Below, in pieces: positions 1 through 9,299 of a stretch of 64,000 bases of DNA. The stretch is from Saprospiraceae bacterium. Lineage in GTDB: Bacteria; Bacteroidota; Bacteroidia; Chitinophagales; Saprospiraceae. Both the position numbers and the translations under genes were made by a program. The DNA lies in NCBI GenBank assembly GCA_019694255.1, contig JAIBCI010000110.1, forward strand, positions 1-64,000, written 5' to 3'. Below the pieces are notes generated by a model. The model saw nothing but the letters and a program-made list of their open reading frames with translations. It did no database searches and was not told the DNA's origin. The stretch's first letter is position 1; each line of letters opens with the position of its first letter.

Positions 1-254
1 TTTCCATAATAGCTTGCGGCGAGTCCATAGGCACCGTGAAAACGTGCAGCTTCCGCAGCCTGATACAGATACATTTCATTATTTTCATCAAATTCAAGCA
101 GCTCCTTAAACTTGCTCAGGGCGTCATAATAATTTTTGCTTGCCATCGATTTTTGAGCAACACTGAGTATAGATTTCTCACTGGCATACTGGGCATTTAT
201 TGATCCAATGCTTAGAAATAAAAGGACCAGTGTTTTAATATTAGGACAATACAT
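1..254 (-). CDS. TPR-repeat protein, N-terminal part (cut by window edge)
   Basis: Only the first 84 codons are in the window; the gene continues past the left edge. The ATG is followed by a Sec-type signal (hydrophobic TLVLLFLSIG, then NAQ near residue 20) and a helical TPR-like stretch with KNYYDALSKFKELLEFD and YLYQAAEAARFHGAYG. The N-terminus resembles that of the TPR/PD40/OmpA protein at 5092-7566. Both genes sit directly downstream of a PorP/SprF gene (17 bases here). I infer a second PorE-like, OmpA-family envelope protein, but the PD40 and OmpA parts cannot be seen, so this rests on position and N-terminal similarity. Confidence 0.7.
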   Translation of the reverse strand, partial: MYCPNIKTLVLLFLSIGSINAQYASEKSILSVAQKSMASKNYYDALSKFKELLEFDENNEMYLYQAAEAARFHGAYGLAASYYG

Positions 255-271
255 TTTCCTGTTATTTATTT

Positions 272-1288
272 TTAGAAAATCGGACAAGCCTTAATTTGCT
301 CAAGCGGTCTCGCTTTGACGAATATATAGGTAAGTGAAATTTCAGGACCCCCATTTCTCTTGGTTGCAACCTTAAAGGGAGAAGTATTTATGTCATAACT
401 TGCTCCGGCATACCAATTCTTATACTCCACAGCTATTTTTGGTATAAGAGCATCTCCAGGGCGCACAGCTCCTCCAAGGTAAAGTGCCAACTCTTTGCCT
501 CTTTTGGTGTTTATATAAAACTTACCATATAGTCCGGCAACGGATTCTTTGTAGGGTTTTTGAGTCTGAAAAAGTCCATGAATTAACAAATCGATTTTGG
601 TTGTCAATTTTACAGAAGGAGTGATGTAAAAAGAAAACCGGTTTTCAAGTTTTTGTGTAGTATTCTGGGTGTAAAAAACTTGATCAGGTCTATTGAGGTG
701 AAACGCACCAATTCCCGCGTCAAGTTTTGTACGTCTGGATTTTTGCCAACGATAATTCAATCCTGCGCTCAAATCCATAAAGAAATTAGAAGTTGGCGAA
801 GCACTTTCTCCAGAGGGTAGATTAGGATCAAATGAACGTCCATTCCATTGGGAATCCCATGTAAGTCTATTGGCGTCAAATTTTCGGCTGGTTCCACCTA
901 TTAGTGCACCCAGCGCAACAATGTTTTTGGAATTAACAGCATAAGCATAACTAACGCTTAAGCCCAGATTACTTAAACCAAGTTTGGATTCGCCCGCCTG
1001 ATCATAATTGATAATCATTCCGGCTGACCAAATACCCTTTTGCTTCCATGACTTGGGATAGAACCGATGATCAAACGAAGCCGTGAAAGTAAGATAGTTG
1101 GCTAAATTATCCAGAAACCACTGGTTGCGGTAATTTGCCGCGATTCGCGAATCCCCATAGAAATTGCCCGTTAGTGCCGGATTCAGGTTTAAAGGAGAGG
1201 TATAAAATTGGGATTGATGAATATCTTGCCCCAATGCATACGGGATTCTGCCTGCTAAGACAACTAGTAACAGCGCTATTTTTCTCAC
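272..1288 (-). CDS. PorP/SprF family T9SS outer-membrane protein
   Basis: A PorP/SprF-type beta-barrel, the outer-membrane family that works with type B T9SS cargo such as SprB adhesins. After the signal peptide the chain has the family opening QDIHQSQFYTSPLNLNPA, then NYRNQW, a repeated beta pattern, and the family-like close GGPEISLTYIF. It is a paralogue of the protein at 7579-8592, sharing NYRNQW, YDxAGDSKL-like and YDINTSxFKVATxxxGGPEI blocks. The open frame reaches a TTG at 1327. I prefer the GTG at 1288 because a compact signal (RKIALLLVVLAG ending ALGQ) begins there. It lies downstream of the large adhesin gene and directly before another TPR gene, repeating the PorP-TPR order seen upstream. 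Confidence 0.85.
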   Translation of the reverse strand: MRKIALLLVVLAGRIPYALGQDIHQSQFYTSPLNLNPALTGNFYGDSRIAANYRNQWFLDNLANYLTFTASFDHRFYPKSWKQKGIWSAGMIINYDQAGESKLGLSNLGLSVSYAYAVNSKNIVALGALIGGTSRKFDANRLTWDSQWNGRSFDPNLPSGESASPTSNFFMDLSAGLNYRWQKSRRTKLDAGIGAFHLNRPDQVFYTQNTTQKLENRFSFYITPSVKLTTKIDLLIHGLFQTQKPYKESVAGLYGKFYINTKRGKELALYLGGAVRPGDALIPKIAVEYKNWYAGASYDINTSPFKVATKRNGGPEISLTYIFVKARPLEQIKACPIF

Positions 1289-1399
1289 GTTGGCGAAATT
1301 TATAACTATTATATCCTTGATTGTCAAGGATTAATAAATTAAACATCATCTTAATACGTAAGTGTTAGCGTATGTCAGGGGATGTCTAAATTATTTATA

Positions 1400-1407
1400 C
1401 AAAAATA
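1400..1407 (-). promoter_or_regulatory. possible -7 box for porP-like gene 2
   Basis: TATTTTTG on the minus strand matches the Bacteroidota -7 consensus TANNTTTG. It lies in the 124-base gap between the adhesin gene and the second PorP gene, so that PorP-TPR pair may have its own promoter. No -33 TTTG is visible at normal spacing, and the leader would be over 70 bases, so the call is weak. Confidence 0.25.
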
Positions 1408-1451
1408 GTTATAATTTAAATGCGTGAGTGTCAGGTTAAAAAATATATTAA

Positions 1452-4400
1452 TTACCTTAGGATCGTTACATTTCCCTGATCGCTGTAGGATTGCCCGTCC
1501 ACACACACTACCTTGAAATAATAACCATAAACGTCCGGTTTCAGTGCTGCGCCTTCAAATGTACCATCCCAGCCAAAGTCCTTATTATGGGTCTCAAAAA
1601 CCTTTTGACCCCAGCGGTCGTAGATATATAGATCAATTTTGTCTATAAAGTTACTTCGGACCTTTAAGATGTCATTATTTAGATCGCCATTTGGACTGAA
1701 TATATTAGGAAGAAACACATCCGATTCGTCGCACCTTGGACGAATCACCACTACCCTAACCTCAGCTGTTCCAATACATCCCTGTTTATTGGTTGCCATC
1801 ACTTGATAAAGTGTGGACACTTCCGGACTGGCTTTGGGGTCAGTACAATTGTCGCAACTAAGCTTGTTGGGATTAACCCATTTGTAGTTGATGTAGCCAG
1901 GTGTAACGTGAAGCATGGTTGACTGGCCGAAATAGATCGTATCCTCATCGGCATATGCTTCCAGTGGTGGCTCAAATCGACTGATATTAACCTGGAAACT
2001 ATCACGAAACGTACATCCGTATTCATTGACAAAATCTACATAAAAAACAGTTGTATCTACGGGTTTGACAATGACCCTGCTACCATTTTTACCCCCCGTA
2101 ATAAGGCTGGTCGGTGTCCAGCTATAGGAGTAAGTATGTCCGTCGCTTGGAATTACTTCGATATGCCCATTCTGATCTGGACAGATTTCCGGATCGCCTT
2201 CCAGTTTATACTTTGTGTTGACCGGAATAATTAAAAAGGAATCCTGTGAGGCACAGCCATAGGCATCGGTAGCAAAGGCATGTATATATTGTGAATCTCT
2301 GAAAAAACGGCGTAACTGATATCCATCACCAATAAAGAGACCTACGCCATCCAGCCATTCTATTTTGGCTTGCTGGTCCGTAAAAGCTTGTAAAAGTATT
2401 GTATCTGGCTTGCAGAGAATAGTATCGTGATTGATTCGCAAATTAAGCTGAGGGGGCACGAATACGGTTACGTAACGCTCAATAAAACAATCTGCAATCG
2501 ATGGATCCGTGACCCTGACTTTAAAAGTAGTCGACTCCATGGTCTTGCTCTGCGGATTTGGCGCATTGGGATCTGTTACTCTATCGGCTGGTGTCCAGCT
2601 GTAGTTGTACTTCAAGTCCGGATTAGGGTTAAGAAATACTGGCTCTCCCATGCAACTTAAAATAGTATCATTGAGTTGAACAGGAATAAAACCCACATCA
2701 ATAATCTTAACAATCTCATTATCACATTCTGCATCAACTTTTAGTCTCACGGTATATCGTCCGTTTTTCTTATAGTCATGTACTGGATTCTTTTCCATAC
2801 TGGTATCGCCATCACCAAAATCCCACATATAACTTCCCGAAGCACTAAGGTTGGTAAAGCTCACAAAAGTGTTATCGCAACTTTTATCAATTTTGAAATC
2901 TGTTGCCGGCTTACACAACACCTTCACATTCAAGGTATCTAATGCCGCACACTTATACTGATTTATGGCAGACACCACAAACCGGATATCTTTGCATTCA
3001 CCTGCAAATGATAGGATCTCTTCACTTCCTTGTCCGCTGAAAATCTTATCCGCCGGAGACCAGGTGTAATTAAGATGATGCACGTTGTTAAGATTTTTTA
3101 TTTTAATTCTGAATGAATCACCTTCGCAAAACTTGTAGTCGCCACCTTCAAAATCAATATCCACTTTTTCTTTAGAAACAGTGATACTATCATTTCCAGG
3201 ACAATTGGCCGCTGACCGGCCACGAACGTAAAAAGTTACTTTGCCATTGACAAAATAATTTAAGTCAAAACTCCCACTGCCTAATATATTCTTAAAGTCT
3301 TTCGAAGATGACCATTCGATTGTACTCTCCACACCACCCATTGCTCTTAAGCGGGCAGTATCCTGACATATCACGACATCCCCGGCAATGCCAATATTCA
3401 ATTGAGGCGAAACCTTGACCTCAACTGAATCTTCATAAATGCAATTGCCATCAGTAATGGTAACTTTATATCTGGTCGATTGACCCGGAAATGCAATGGG
3501 ATCTGCGCAATCATTGCAGCTAAGATGATCCGAAGGAGACCAGGTGTACTTGAAACGCGGATCAGGGTTTGCTATAATATGGGTAGAATCACCAATACAA
3601 ATGGGAATGCCATTCTCCGGAAATCCCGGCTTCAATCTATTGAGATGGATGTTCTTTTGAACGCCATCGAAACATCCTCCCGAAGAATAAACCACTAACT
3701 TTACAGTTGCAGAACCGGTATCAGGTATGACGAAAAACGGATCTTTTCTGTTTGATGTGTATCGGTTCCCGTTCAGGAGAATCTCCCAGTTCCAGTTTTT
3801 TATCTGAAGCAGTGAATCAAAAGACCTGTCATTAAAATTAACCCTGATGGAATCATCACAGGCACCAATATTAAAATCAAAATTAGCACCGATTAATGTT
3901 GAATCATAAATATATATGTTTTGAAATGTGGTATCAATGCAATCCTTGGCCCTTCTTGCGACCAATGCTACGCGATACGTTCCAGTGCCCGGAAATCTAA
4001 AACTTGGATTGGTGTCCTTGCTAGAAAATGTATTGAACGGATAATCGAAATACCACGTAAATTCTTTCGCATTATAACTTTTATTGGAAAAATTTACAAG
4101 TCGGTCTTCATTACAAATAACATCTTTGTCAGGTTCAAAATTGGATACTGGGTTTGTAGTGCAGATCCTGACATTGTATTCAAAATCTCTTCGAATCTGT
4201 GACAATAACTTCCCGTTACGATATTCATTGACACAAACCCCAATAAGATATTGACCAACGGTATTGGGTTTTGGTTGACCAGTCAATAGGCCCGTCCTTC
4301 GGTCTATAGACAAAGCGGGATTACCATCAAGTAGATTAAAAAGACTGAACGGAGACTTATACACTACAGGCATATAAGGTGGCTTATGGTTTGAGGGCTT

Positions 4401-5084
4401 GGAATTCGCAGTGTCGGCCCCCAGATAGGGCGCACACAAACTATAAACCAGCGAATCACCTTCAGCATCAACCACCGCATGATTGAATAAAATCGGTCGA
4501 TCGCCACAGATATAAATCGATGGCCAACCGCCAAATACCGGACTGGAATTACATGTCTTCAAGGCTTCTTCACTGATCGTAAGTGTATACGTTGAGCCTG
4601 CAAGAACCGGATCCACGATATTGCTGATGGTATAGTTTCTGCAGCATCTTTGATAAGCGAGAACATAACCACCTTTTCTGAATGGTAATGTTACACGACC
4701 AATGTACGTGGTCGTATGAACACACACATCACCTCCAATCACTTCACATTCGGTTTTGAGAATTTCATTCAATGTATCATCTCGACGAAAAGGCATTTCA
4801 ATCGCACCGTTTTTTCCCAAGTCAATCATTTTATAGCCTTCCGTACTAAAAATATATACAAGGGCAGGATCGTCAAATTCCGCCTCCGGACTTCCATTAA
4901 AACAGTCTCTGCGGAGTGTAAACCGAATTTCATAACGGTCATTGCCAAGACACTTGTAGGTCATCTCCCCACCTACGATATGTGTTGCATGACCTTTCTG
5001 CCATGTTCCGGCTGTGGCCAAAATTAAGAAGGCCATGATCATTTTTTTGATGAACGTCGTCATTGCAATATTCTTTTTACTCAT
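1452..5084 (-). CDS. Large PKD-repeat surface protein with type B gliding-motility C-terminal domain
   Basis: A secreted adhesin-like protein of about 1,210 residues. After the signal peptide comes the Bacteroidota adhesin opening THIVGGEMTYKCLGND. A series of PKD/Ig-like modules follows: YMWDFGDGDTSMEKNPVHDY is a classical PKD core, and four YxW(S/T/V)P-type modules follow the same plan, two of them with SCxxCxDP pairs. The last ~95 residues (DVFLPNIFSPNGDLNNDI, YDRWGQKVFE, GWDGTF) are a CHU_C/gliding-motility type B sorting domain, which is normally exported by T9SS with a PorP/SprF partner. An upstream ATG at 5117 would overlap the preceding gene by 26 bases; 5084 and 5063 also give good signals. 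Two PorP/SprF genes flank it. Its ligand is unknown. Confidence 0.85.
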   Translation of the reverse strand: MSKKNIAMTTFIKKMIMAFLILATAGTWQKGHATHIVGGEMTYKCLGNDRYEIRFTLRRDCFNGSPEAEFDDPALVYIFSTEGYKMIDLGKNGAIEMPFRRDDTLNEILKTECEVIGGDVCVHTTTYIGRVTLPFRKGGYVLAYQRCCRNYTISNIVDPVLAGSTYTLTISEEALKTCNSSPVFGGWPSIYICGDRPILFNHAVVDAEGDSLVYSLCAPYLGADTANSKPSNHKPPYMPVVYKSPFSLFNLLDGNPALSIDRRTGLLTGQPKPNTVGQYLIGVCVNEYRNGKLLSQIRRDFEYNVRICTTNPVSNFEPDKDVICNEDRLVNFSNKSYNAKEFTWYFDYPFNTFSSKDTNPSFRFPGTGTYRVALVARRAKDCIDTTFQNIYIYDSTLIGANFDFNIGACDDSIRVNFNDRSFDSLLQIKNWNWEILLNGNRYTSNRKDPFFVIPDTGSATVKLVVYSSGGCFDGVQKNIHLNRLKPGFPENGIPICIGDSTHIIANPDPRFKYTWSPSDHLSCNDCADPIAFPGQSTRYKVTITDGNCIYEDSVEVKVSPQLNIGIAGDVVICQDTARLRAMGGVESTIEWSSSKDFKNILGSGSFDLNYFVNGKVTFYVRGRSAANCPGNDSITVSKEKVDIDFEGGDYKFCEGDSFRIKIKNLNNVHHLNYTWSPADKIFSGQGSEEILSFAGECKDIRFVVSAINQYKCAALDTLNVKVLCKPATDFKIDKSCDNTFVSFTNLSASGSYMWDFGDGDTSMEKNPVHDYKKNGRYTVRLKVDAECDNEIVKIIDVGFIPVQLNDTILSCMGEPVFLNPNPDLKYNYSWTPADRVTDPNAPNPQSKTMESTTFKVRVTDPSIADCFIERYVTVFVPPQLNLRINHDTILCKPDTILLQAFTDQQAKIEWLDGVGLFIGDGYQLRRFFRDSQYIHAFATDAYGCASQDSFLIIPVNTKYKLEGDPEICPDQNGHIEVIPSDGHTYSYSWTPTSLITGGKNGSRVIVKPVDTTVFYVDFVNEYGCTFRDSFQVNISRFEPPLEAYADEDTIYFGQSTMLHVTPGYINYKWVNPNKLSCDNCTDPKASPEVSTLYQVMATNKQGCIGTAEVRVVVIRPRCDESDVFLPNIFSPNGDLNNDILKVRSNFIDKIDLYIYDRWGQKVFETHNKDFGWDGTFEGAALKPDVYGYYFKVVCVDGQSYSDQGNVTILR

Positions 5085-5091
5085 GACCCTA

Positions 5092-7566
5092 TTACTGATT
5101 ATTGTGTTGAACATCATCTACTCCCTTTAATATTTCAAGAATCTCAACGCGTCGCTCAAAGGCTGCTTTGAGATTATAAATAGAATTTCTGGTGTCTTCT
5201 AGGCTATCACTGACATCTGTTGACGACTGTGACTCTCCAAAAGGAATTTCTTTGATTTTAAGTGCATTGTCCCGGATAAAAGGATGAAAAATCCCGTTTT
5301 GATAATAGTCAAATTCATTCCTGATACAAGTCACCCTTCGGGCTGAAAGATGTTGGTTATATTCTGATTTTGCACGTGGCGAGGCATAACCTTTCAGAAA
5401 AATGTCAATACTGTGCCCTTCTTCCATGATAATGCTGAGCTTATCAAGAAAAATTAAAAACTTATCACCATTGTACTTGACTTCCTTATCAAAAAACGTA
5501 TCTATTTCGAGCATCGCTTTTGCCCGGGCAGGTCCTTTAAGAACATCGGCATATTGATACATATAGACTCCCTTCCGATTGCTGTATTCATTATAAATTT
5601 TAGAAAAAAGGACATCTGTTGTATCCGCATCTGAACGTGGATTGGGCAAATCGTTATCAAAAAACAGACGAATTGGCAACAACCTTCTCAACTCGGCAAT
5701 AGCACTTAGTTCAAGATACATTTTTCGCTGCAAGGGGTTCTCTAGCGAAGTCTGCATTGCTGTAATACGCACAGTATCTGATTCATACTTCGGTTTTGAA
5801 GCAATCAGCAAATAATTGGTTCCTTTATAAATACTAAAATTAAAAAGATTGGTATCGACTTTTGTGATTTCCTCAATCAATCTGTTATGGTCGAGATCCC
5901 AAAGTTTTACCATCACCCCTTTCAAATTAAAATTCGTTGTCCGCTCGAAAGTCAACACATCAAGTGTTTTCTTCTGAGTCAGGTACAATGTCTTCTTGAT
6001 TGGATCATAATTGTAAAGATCAATCGCAGAGACTTTGGTGGAGTCCCCAAGATAACTATTCTTTGAAGCAAGAATGCGATATTTGTGGCCTTCTGTCAAC
6101 TTAAAAAGATGTGATGCTTTGTCCAGTGGCTCTGAACTTGCAACAATAGTATCGCCATCGGTAATATCAAATAACTCTACCCTTGCACCATTAATATCCA
6201 GCGAATCAAATCCATCCCTGACAGTGACCAATAAATCTATAGTCCTTGGCGTACTGTTGATTTTATAAATATCATAACAGCAGGCTTGTATATTTTCATC
6301 AAGATAGTTAGAACCCGGGCGGTTACTGGCAACAAAAGCCACATTTTCTTCATTGACAGTATGATACGTAATTTCGTCGTAACTTGAATTAACGCTTTTA
6401 CCGAGGTTGATTAATTTTAAAGAATCTTTACCCTTGTAGCAATATTTAAAAACATCCTGTCCACCAAATCCAGGATGATAATTAGAACTGAAAAACAGTG
6501 TTTTCGATCTTCCGGAATAATAAGGAGAATACTCGTCTCCTTCTGTATTTATACTTTCGACGTTCTCTGGTAAAGTACAGGATCCATCCTCATTCAGCAA
6601 TACAGTCCAAATATCAAATCCACCTTTACCATTGGGTCGGTCACTGCTAAAATAGATTCTGTACAAACCTTCTTCAGATTCAGGAATGATACAGCCGTGG
6701 GTTGAATTATAATTTGAGAGGTTAACTTGTTCCGGCAACCTTCGCCCTTTGCTCCAGATTCCATTCCGTAATATTTTAATGTAGAGCTGGCTGTTAAGTC
6801 TTGTTGTTCCTTCAATATTGGTTACAACTGTATAAATAAATCGCTGGTGATCCGGTGAAAAATTTGGATTACCCATTTTAACTCCTGCTTCGGTCAATCC
6901 AGAGTCTAATGCTATGCTTTTACCATCTGCTTCATTGACGGCAAAAAACTGAATTGCGAAGGATTTACTATCCGGTACCTTTTCGCTTTTTTTACGATAC
7001 CCGCTGTAATAAAGAGTCTTTCCGGACATGTAGGGCCCTGATTCATTCTCAGGTGTATTCACACCATTTTCTATACGTTTTATTTTTACCAGCGGATCTC
7101 TGTTGTTTTGATTTTCCTTCGCCCATGACGCTTGGTAAATTCGGTTCGTGACGAACCTACCCTCCCTGCTATCAGGATCAACTGCAGGCATGTACGACTT
7201 ATAAAGGTTAGATGCTTCCGAATATCTACCTGTGGTAAAGAGTATTTCTGCAAGGTAATAATCTATGTCTGGATGCCTGGATTCAAATGAAGTACCGGCA
7301 AGCCTTCGAAAGTGGGCTTCTGATCGGCCGTAAGCATTGAGCTTATATGCTGCAACACCACCAAGATAATGAAGCGTATCCGTCATCTGCTGATACTCAA
7401 GTGCTTTTGTGATGAGTTCATGCGCTTCAAAGTAGTTTTCTGAATTAAAGGCATTGTTGATCGGCTCCCAGTATTTATTAAATGAAGGGTAGTTCTGTGC
7501 CATATTGCCTGAAACACAAATACCTATAATACAAATTATTAAAACGGTTCTGGTCAATAAAATCAT
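5092..7566 (-). CDS. TPR / PD40 propeller / OmpA-family envelope protein (PorE-like)
   Basis: A signal peptide (about residues 1-23, ending NMAQ) is followed by a TPR region (~30-135: AHELITKALEYQ, YYLAEILFTTGRYSEASNLY). Next is a PD40 beta-propeller (~165-430) with blades such as NPNFSPDHQRFIYT, IYFSSDRPNGKGGFDIW and LFFSSNYHPGFGGQDVF, then carboxypeptidase-regulatory-like repeats (~440-640). A C-terminal OmpA-like peptidoglycan-binding domain (~700-800: IDIFLKGYASPRAK, LSARRVTCIRN) ends the chain. This order matches the PorE family that links the T9SS ring to peptidoglycan. Because it sits between a PorP gene (12 bases upstream) and an adhesin, I infer a cargo-specific paralogue rather than the core subunit. 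Confidence 0.82.
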   Translation of the reverse strand: MILLTRTVLIICIIGICVSGNMAQNYPSFNKYWEPINNAFNSENYFEAHELITKALEYQQMTDTLHYLGGVAAYKLNAYGRSEAHFRRLAGTSFESRHPDIDYYLAEILFTTGRYSEASNLYKSYMPAVDPDSREGRFVTNRIYQASWAKENQNNRDPLVKIKRIENGVNTPENESGPYMSGKTLYYSGYRKKSEKVPDSKSFAIQFFAVNEADGKSIALDSGLTEAGVKMGNPNFSPDHQRFIYTVVTNIEGTTRLNSQLYIKILRNGIWSKGRRLPEQVNLSNYNSTHGCIIPESEEGLYRIYFSSDRPNGKGGFDIWTVLLNEDGSCTLPENVESINTEGDEYSPYYSGRSKTLFFSSNYHPGFGGQDVFKYCYKGKDSLKLINLGKSVNSSYDEITYHTVNEENVAFVASNRPGSNYLDENIQACCYDIYKINSTPRTIDLLVTVRDGFDSLDINGARVELFDITDGDTIVASSEPLDKASHLFKLTEGHKYRILASKNSYLGDSTKVSAIDLYNYDPIKKTLYLTQKKTLDVLTFERTTNFNLKGVMVKLWDLDHNRLIEEITKVDTNLFNFSIYKGTNYLLIASKPKYESDTVRITAMQTSLENPLQRKMYLELSAIAELRRLLPIRLFFDNDLPNPRSDADTTDVLFSKIYNEYSNRKGVYMYQYADVLKGPARAKAMLEIDTFFDKEVKYNGDKFLIFLDKLSIIMEEGHSIDIFLKGYASPRAKSEYNQHLSARRVTCIRNEFDYYQNGIFHPFIRDNALKIKEIPFGESQSSTDVSDSLEDTRNSIYNLKAAFERRVEILEILKGVDDVQHNNQ

Positions 7567-7578
7567 TTGAATTCTATT

Positions 7579-8592
7579 TTAATATATTGGGCATTTTTTA
7601 TAAATCCCCGAAGACTTAACTCTTGCAAAAACATACTGAACGGCGATTTCAGGTCCACCTTTCTTATTTGTTGCAACTTTGAAAAAAGAGGTATTGATAT
7701 CATAACTCAACGATACGAGCCAGTTTTTATATTCAATTCCTCCAGTTGGTATTATTGCATCGGACATTCTCACATTGCAACCGGCGAGCAAATTAAGTAC
7801 CTGTCCGGGAGTCTGATTTAGTCTTAAACGCAATCTTGCGGAGCCAAGCGCCTCCTTATATTTTTCCTGGATCTGATAGTTACCGCCCACAATCAGGTCC
7901 AGCAAAGAAAACAATCCAATATTGAAATGTGCTGCCAGACTGTACCGAACGGGTAGTCTTACAAAGGCATCATTGATTCCATAAAAAGTCTGATTGGGCC
8001 TGTTGAGATGAAAGAAAGAACCATGCAGAGCGAAAGAAGTCCTAGGAGCAAGTTGGTAGGCATACGAAATTCCCGCAGAAAGATCCAGGAAGAAATCTCC
8101 GCTTGTAGCAAAATTTTCATTTGGAGATAAGTTGGGATCATAGCGGTCTCCATTCCATTGCCTGTCCCAGCGAAGGCCTTCTGCACTCAGCCGTCTTTGT
8201 GCTATCGCAGGAAGAAAACCAATCGTTATTGAGTGCTGCTTCGAAAAATAAGGAGTATAGGAAAAGCCAGCAACAACTTTAGCCATGTTGAGCTTGGAAT
8301 CTCCTGCGCGGTCATAATCCAGACCAAAACCCATTCCAAAACTTGATTTACTGCCTTTGAAATATCGCTGGCCGTCGTACAAAAAACTAAACGTATTATA
8401 CGGAACAGGTAGGCTGAGCCACTGGTTTCGGTAATTTAGGGTCACCCTGTCATCTCCATCAAAACGACCAATGGCCGAAGGTGCCAGATTTTGTGCGTTA
8501 TAGTAATATTGAGAATAATGCAGATCTTGTGCAGCGAGCTCTGAGAGCATCCCCAACATCAAGAACCATAGAATAACAATCTTATTCAGCAT
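7579..8592 (-). CDS. PorP/SprF family T9SS outer-membrane protein
   Basis: First gene of the minus-strand T9SS locus. A clear signal peptide (MLNKIVILWFLMLGMLSELAAQ) precedes the family opening QDLHYSQYYYNAQNLAPSAI, NYRNQW, and repeated amphipathic strands. It ends GGPEIAVQYVFA plus a short CPIY tail, nearly the same ending as its paralogue at 272-1288 (ACPIF). The family forms outer-membrane barrels that interact with type B sorting domains or the T9SS machinery. With the TPR/PD40/OmpA gene 12 bases downstream and the adhesin after that, it is probably the cognate partner for the adhesin's export or anchoring. Confidence 0.88.
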   Translation of the reverse strand: MLNKIVILWFLMLGMLSELAAQDLHYSQYYYNAQNLAPSAIGRFDGDDRVTLNYRNQWLSLPVPYNTFSFLYDGQRYFKGSKSSFGMGFGLDYDRAGDSKLNMAKVVAGFSYTPYFSKQHSITIGFLPAIAQRRLSAEGLRWDRQWNGDRYDPNLSPNENFATSGDFFLDLSAGISYAYQLAPRTSFALHGSFFHLNRPNQTFYGINDAFVRLPVRYSLAAHFNIGLFSLLDLIVGGNYQIQEKYKEALGSARLRLRLNQTPGQVLNLLAGCNVRMSDAIIPTGGIEYKNWLVSLSYDINTSFFKVATNKKGGPEIAVQYVFARVKSSGIYKKCPIY

Positions 8593-8679
8593 AAAGCGAT
8601 AATAAAATGATTAAAAAAGTTTTGAAATGAATACGGATTGTGCTGGGTAAAGTATTCAGCTAAGTGGCTACCTTGGAAC

Positions 8680-8687
8680 CAAAGGTA
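8680..8687 (-). promoter_or_regulatory. possible -7 box for the T9SS locus
   Basis: TACCTTTG on the minus strand fits TANNTTTG. It lies 87 bases before the porP-like start at 8592, so the leader would be about 80 bases. No clear -33 TTTG is found upstream. It is the only consensus box seen on this strand in the gap. Confidence 0.3.
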
Positions 8688-8869
8688 CATATTTTCATCA
8701 TTTCTCCTCCCGGCACTCATTCATATTTATTTTAATTATCTGTTCAGTACGCAATTTTAAATTCTATACTGCTGATTATCAATCATATATATATTTTGTT
8801 AATATTTTATAAATATAGGTACTGCGATAAATTAAGTTGTACCAGAACTTCTAAAGAACTGAACCCTCC

Positions 8870-8877
8870 TAAATTTG
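8870..8877 (+). promoter_or_regulatory. -7 box for the fdhD-mobA cassette
   Basis: TAAATTTG matches TANNTTTG and ends 38 bases before the ATG at 8916. It lies downstream of the alternative ATG at 8796, which supports 8916 as the real start. A TTG at 8837-8839 is 30 bases upstream, too far for a standard -33 element. Confidence 0.4.
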
Positions 8878-8915
8878 TATTTATCTTACAACGTGTTAAA
8901 TCATTAATAGCGATC

Positions 8916-9299
8916 ATGAAAGTCAGAATTCAAGCTCAAAGTATCCGTTTCAGGCTCAATAAAGAAGATATCAAAAGTCTTGGTAATGAAAGAATTCTCT
9001 CACAGCACACCCTCTTTTCCGCACAGCCCGGACAAGACTTAGGCTATACCATTAAATGGTCTGAAGGTGAAAAAACACAAATTGAATTTAAAGATGGAAT
9101 GATCACGCTTGGTATTCCAGAATCCATCGCCAAAAAGTTTATTTTTAGCGATGACGAGATTGGATTCTCAGAGGATATTATTCTGGATCATGATAACCGG
9201 CTTTATGTTTTGGTTGAGAAAGACTTTCAATGCCTTGTCCCAAGGCCGCATGAAAATGAAGAAAACAACTTCCCTAATCCCCTGGCCTTCGAAGTATGA
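8916..9299 (+). CDS. Small conserved protein linked to fdhD (DUF7009-like)
   Basis: A 127-residue protein without signal peptide or membrane segment, opening MKVRIQAQSIRFRLNKEDI and ending LVEKDFQCLVPRP...NFPNP. From memory this resembles a small Bacteroidota family (DUF7009) of unknown function; the family name is not certain. Its last four bases overlap the ATG of fdhD (ATGA), so translation is probably coupled and a role near formate dehydrogenase or molybdenum cofactor is likely. An ATG at 8796 is in frame, but the added residues are unlike the family, and a -7 box sits between the two starts, so 8916 is preferred. Confidence 0.72.
   Translation: MKVRIQAQSIRFRLNKEDIKSLGNERILSQHTLFSAQPGQDLGYTIKWSEGEKTQIEFKDGMITLGIPESIAKKFIFSDDEIGFSEDIILDHDNRLYVLVEKDFQCLVPRPHENEENNFPNPLAFEV

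Larger units (their letters stand above)
8593..8915 (+). other. Divergent intergenic region between the T9SS locus and the Mo-cofactor cassette
   Basis: This 323-base, AT-rich gap separates a minus-strand gene starting at 8592 from a plus-strand gene starting at 8916. It holds one -7-like box on each strand (8680-8687 minus, 8870-8877 plus). An in-frame ATG at 8796 would extend the right-hand gene by 40 codons, but those residues look unlike the family. I see no RNA gene, long repeat or hairpin here. Confidence 0.6.

Noticed and set aside
8796..8915. 40-codon N-terminal extension of the fdhD-linked small protein
   Set aside because: Residues are unlike the family and a -7 box at 8870 lies inside; start 8916 preferred.
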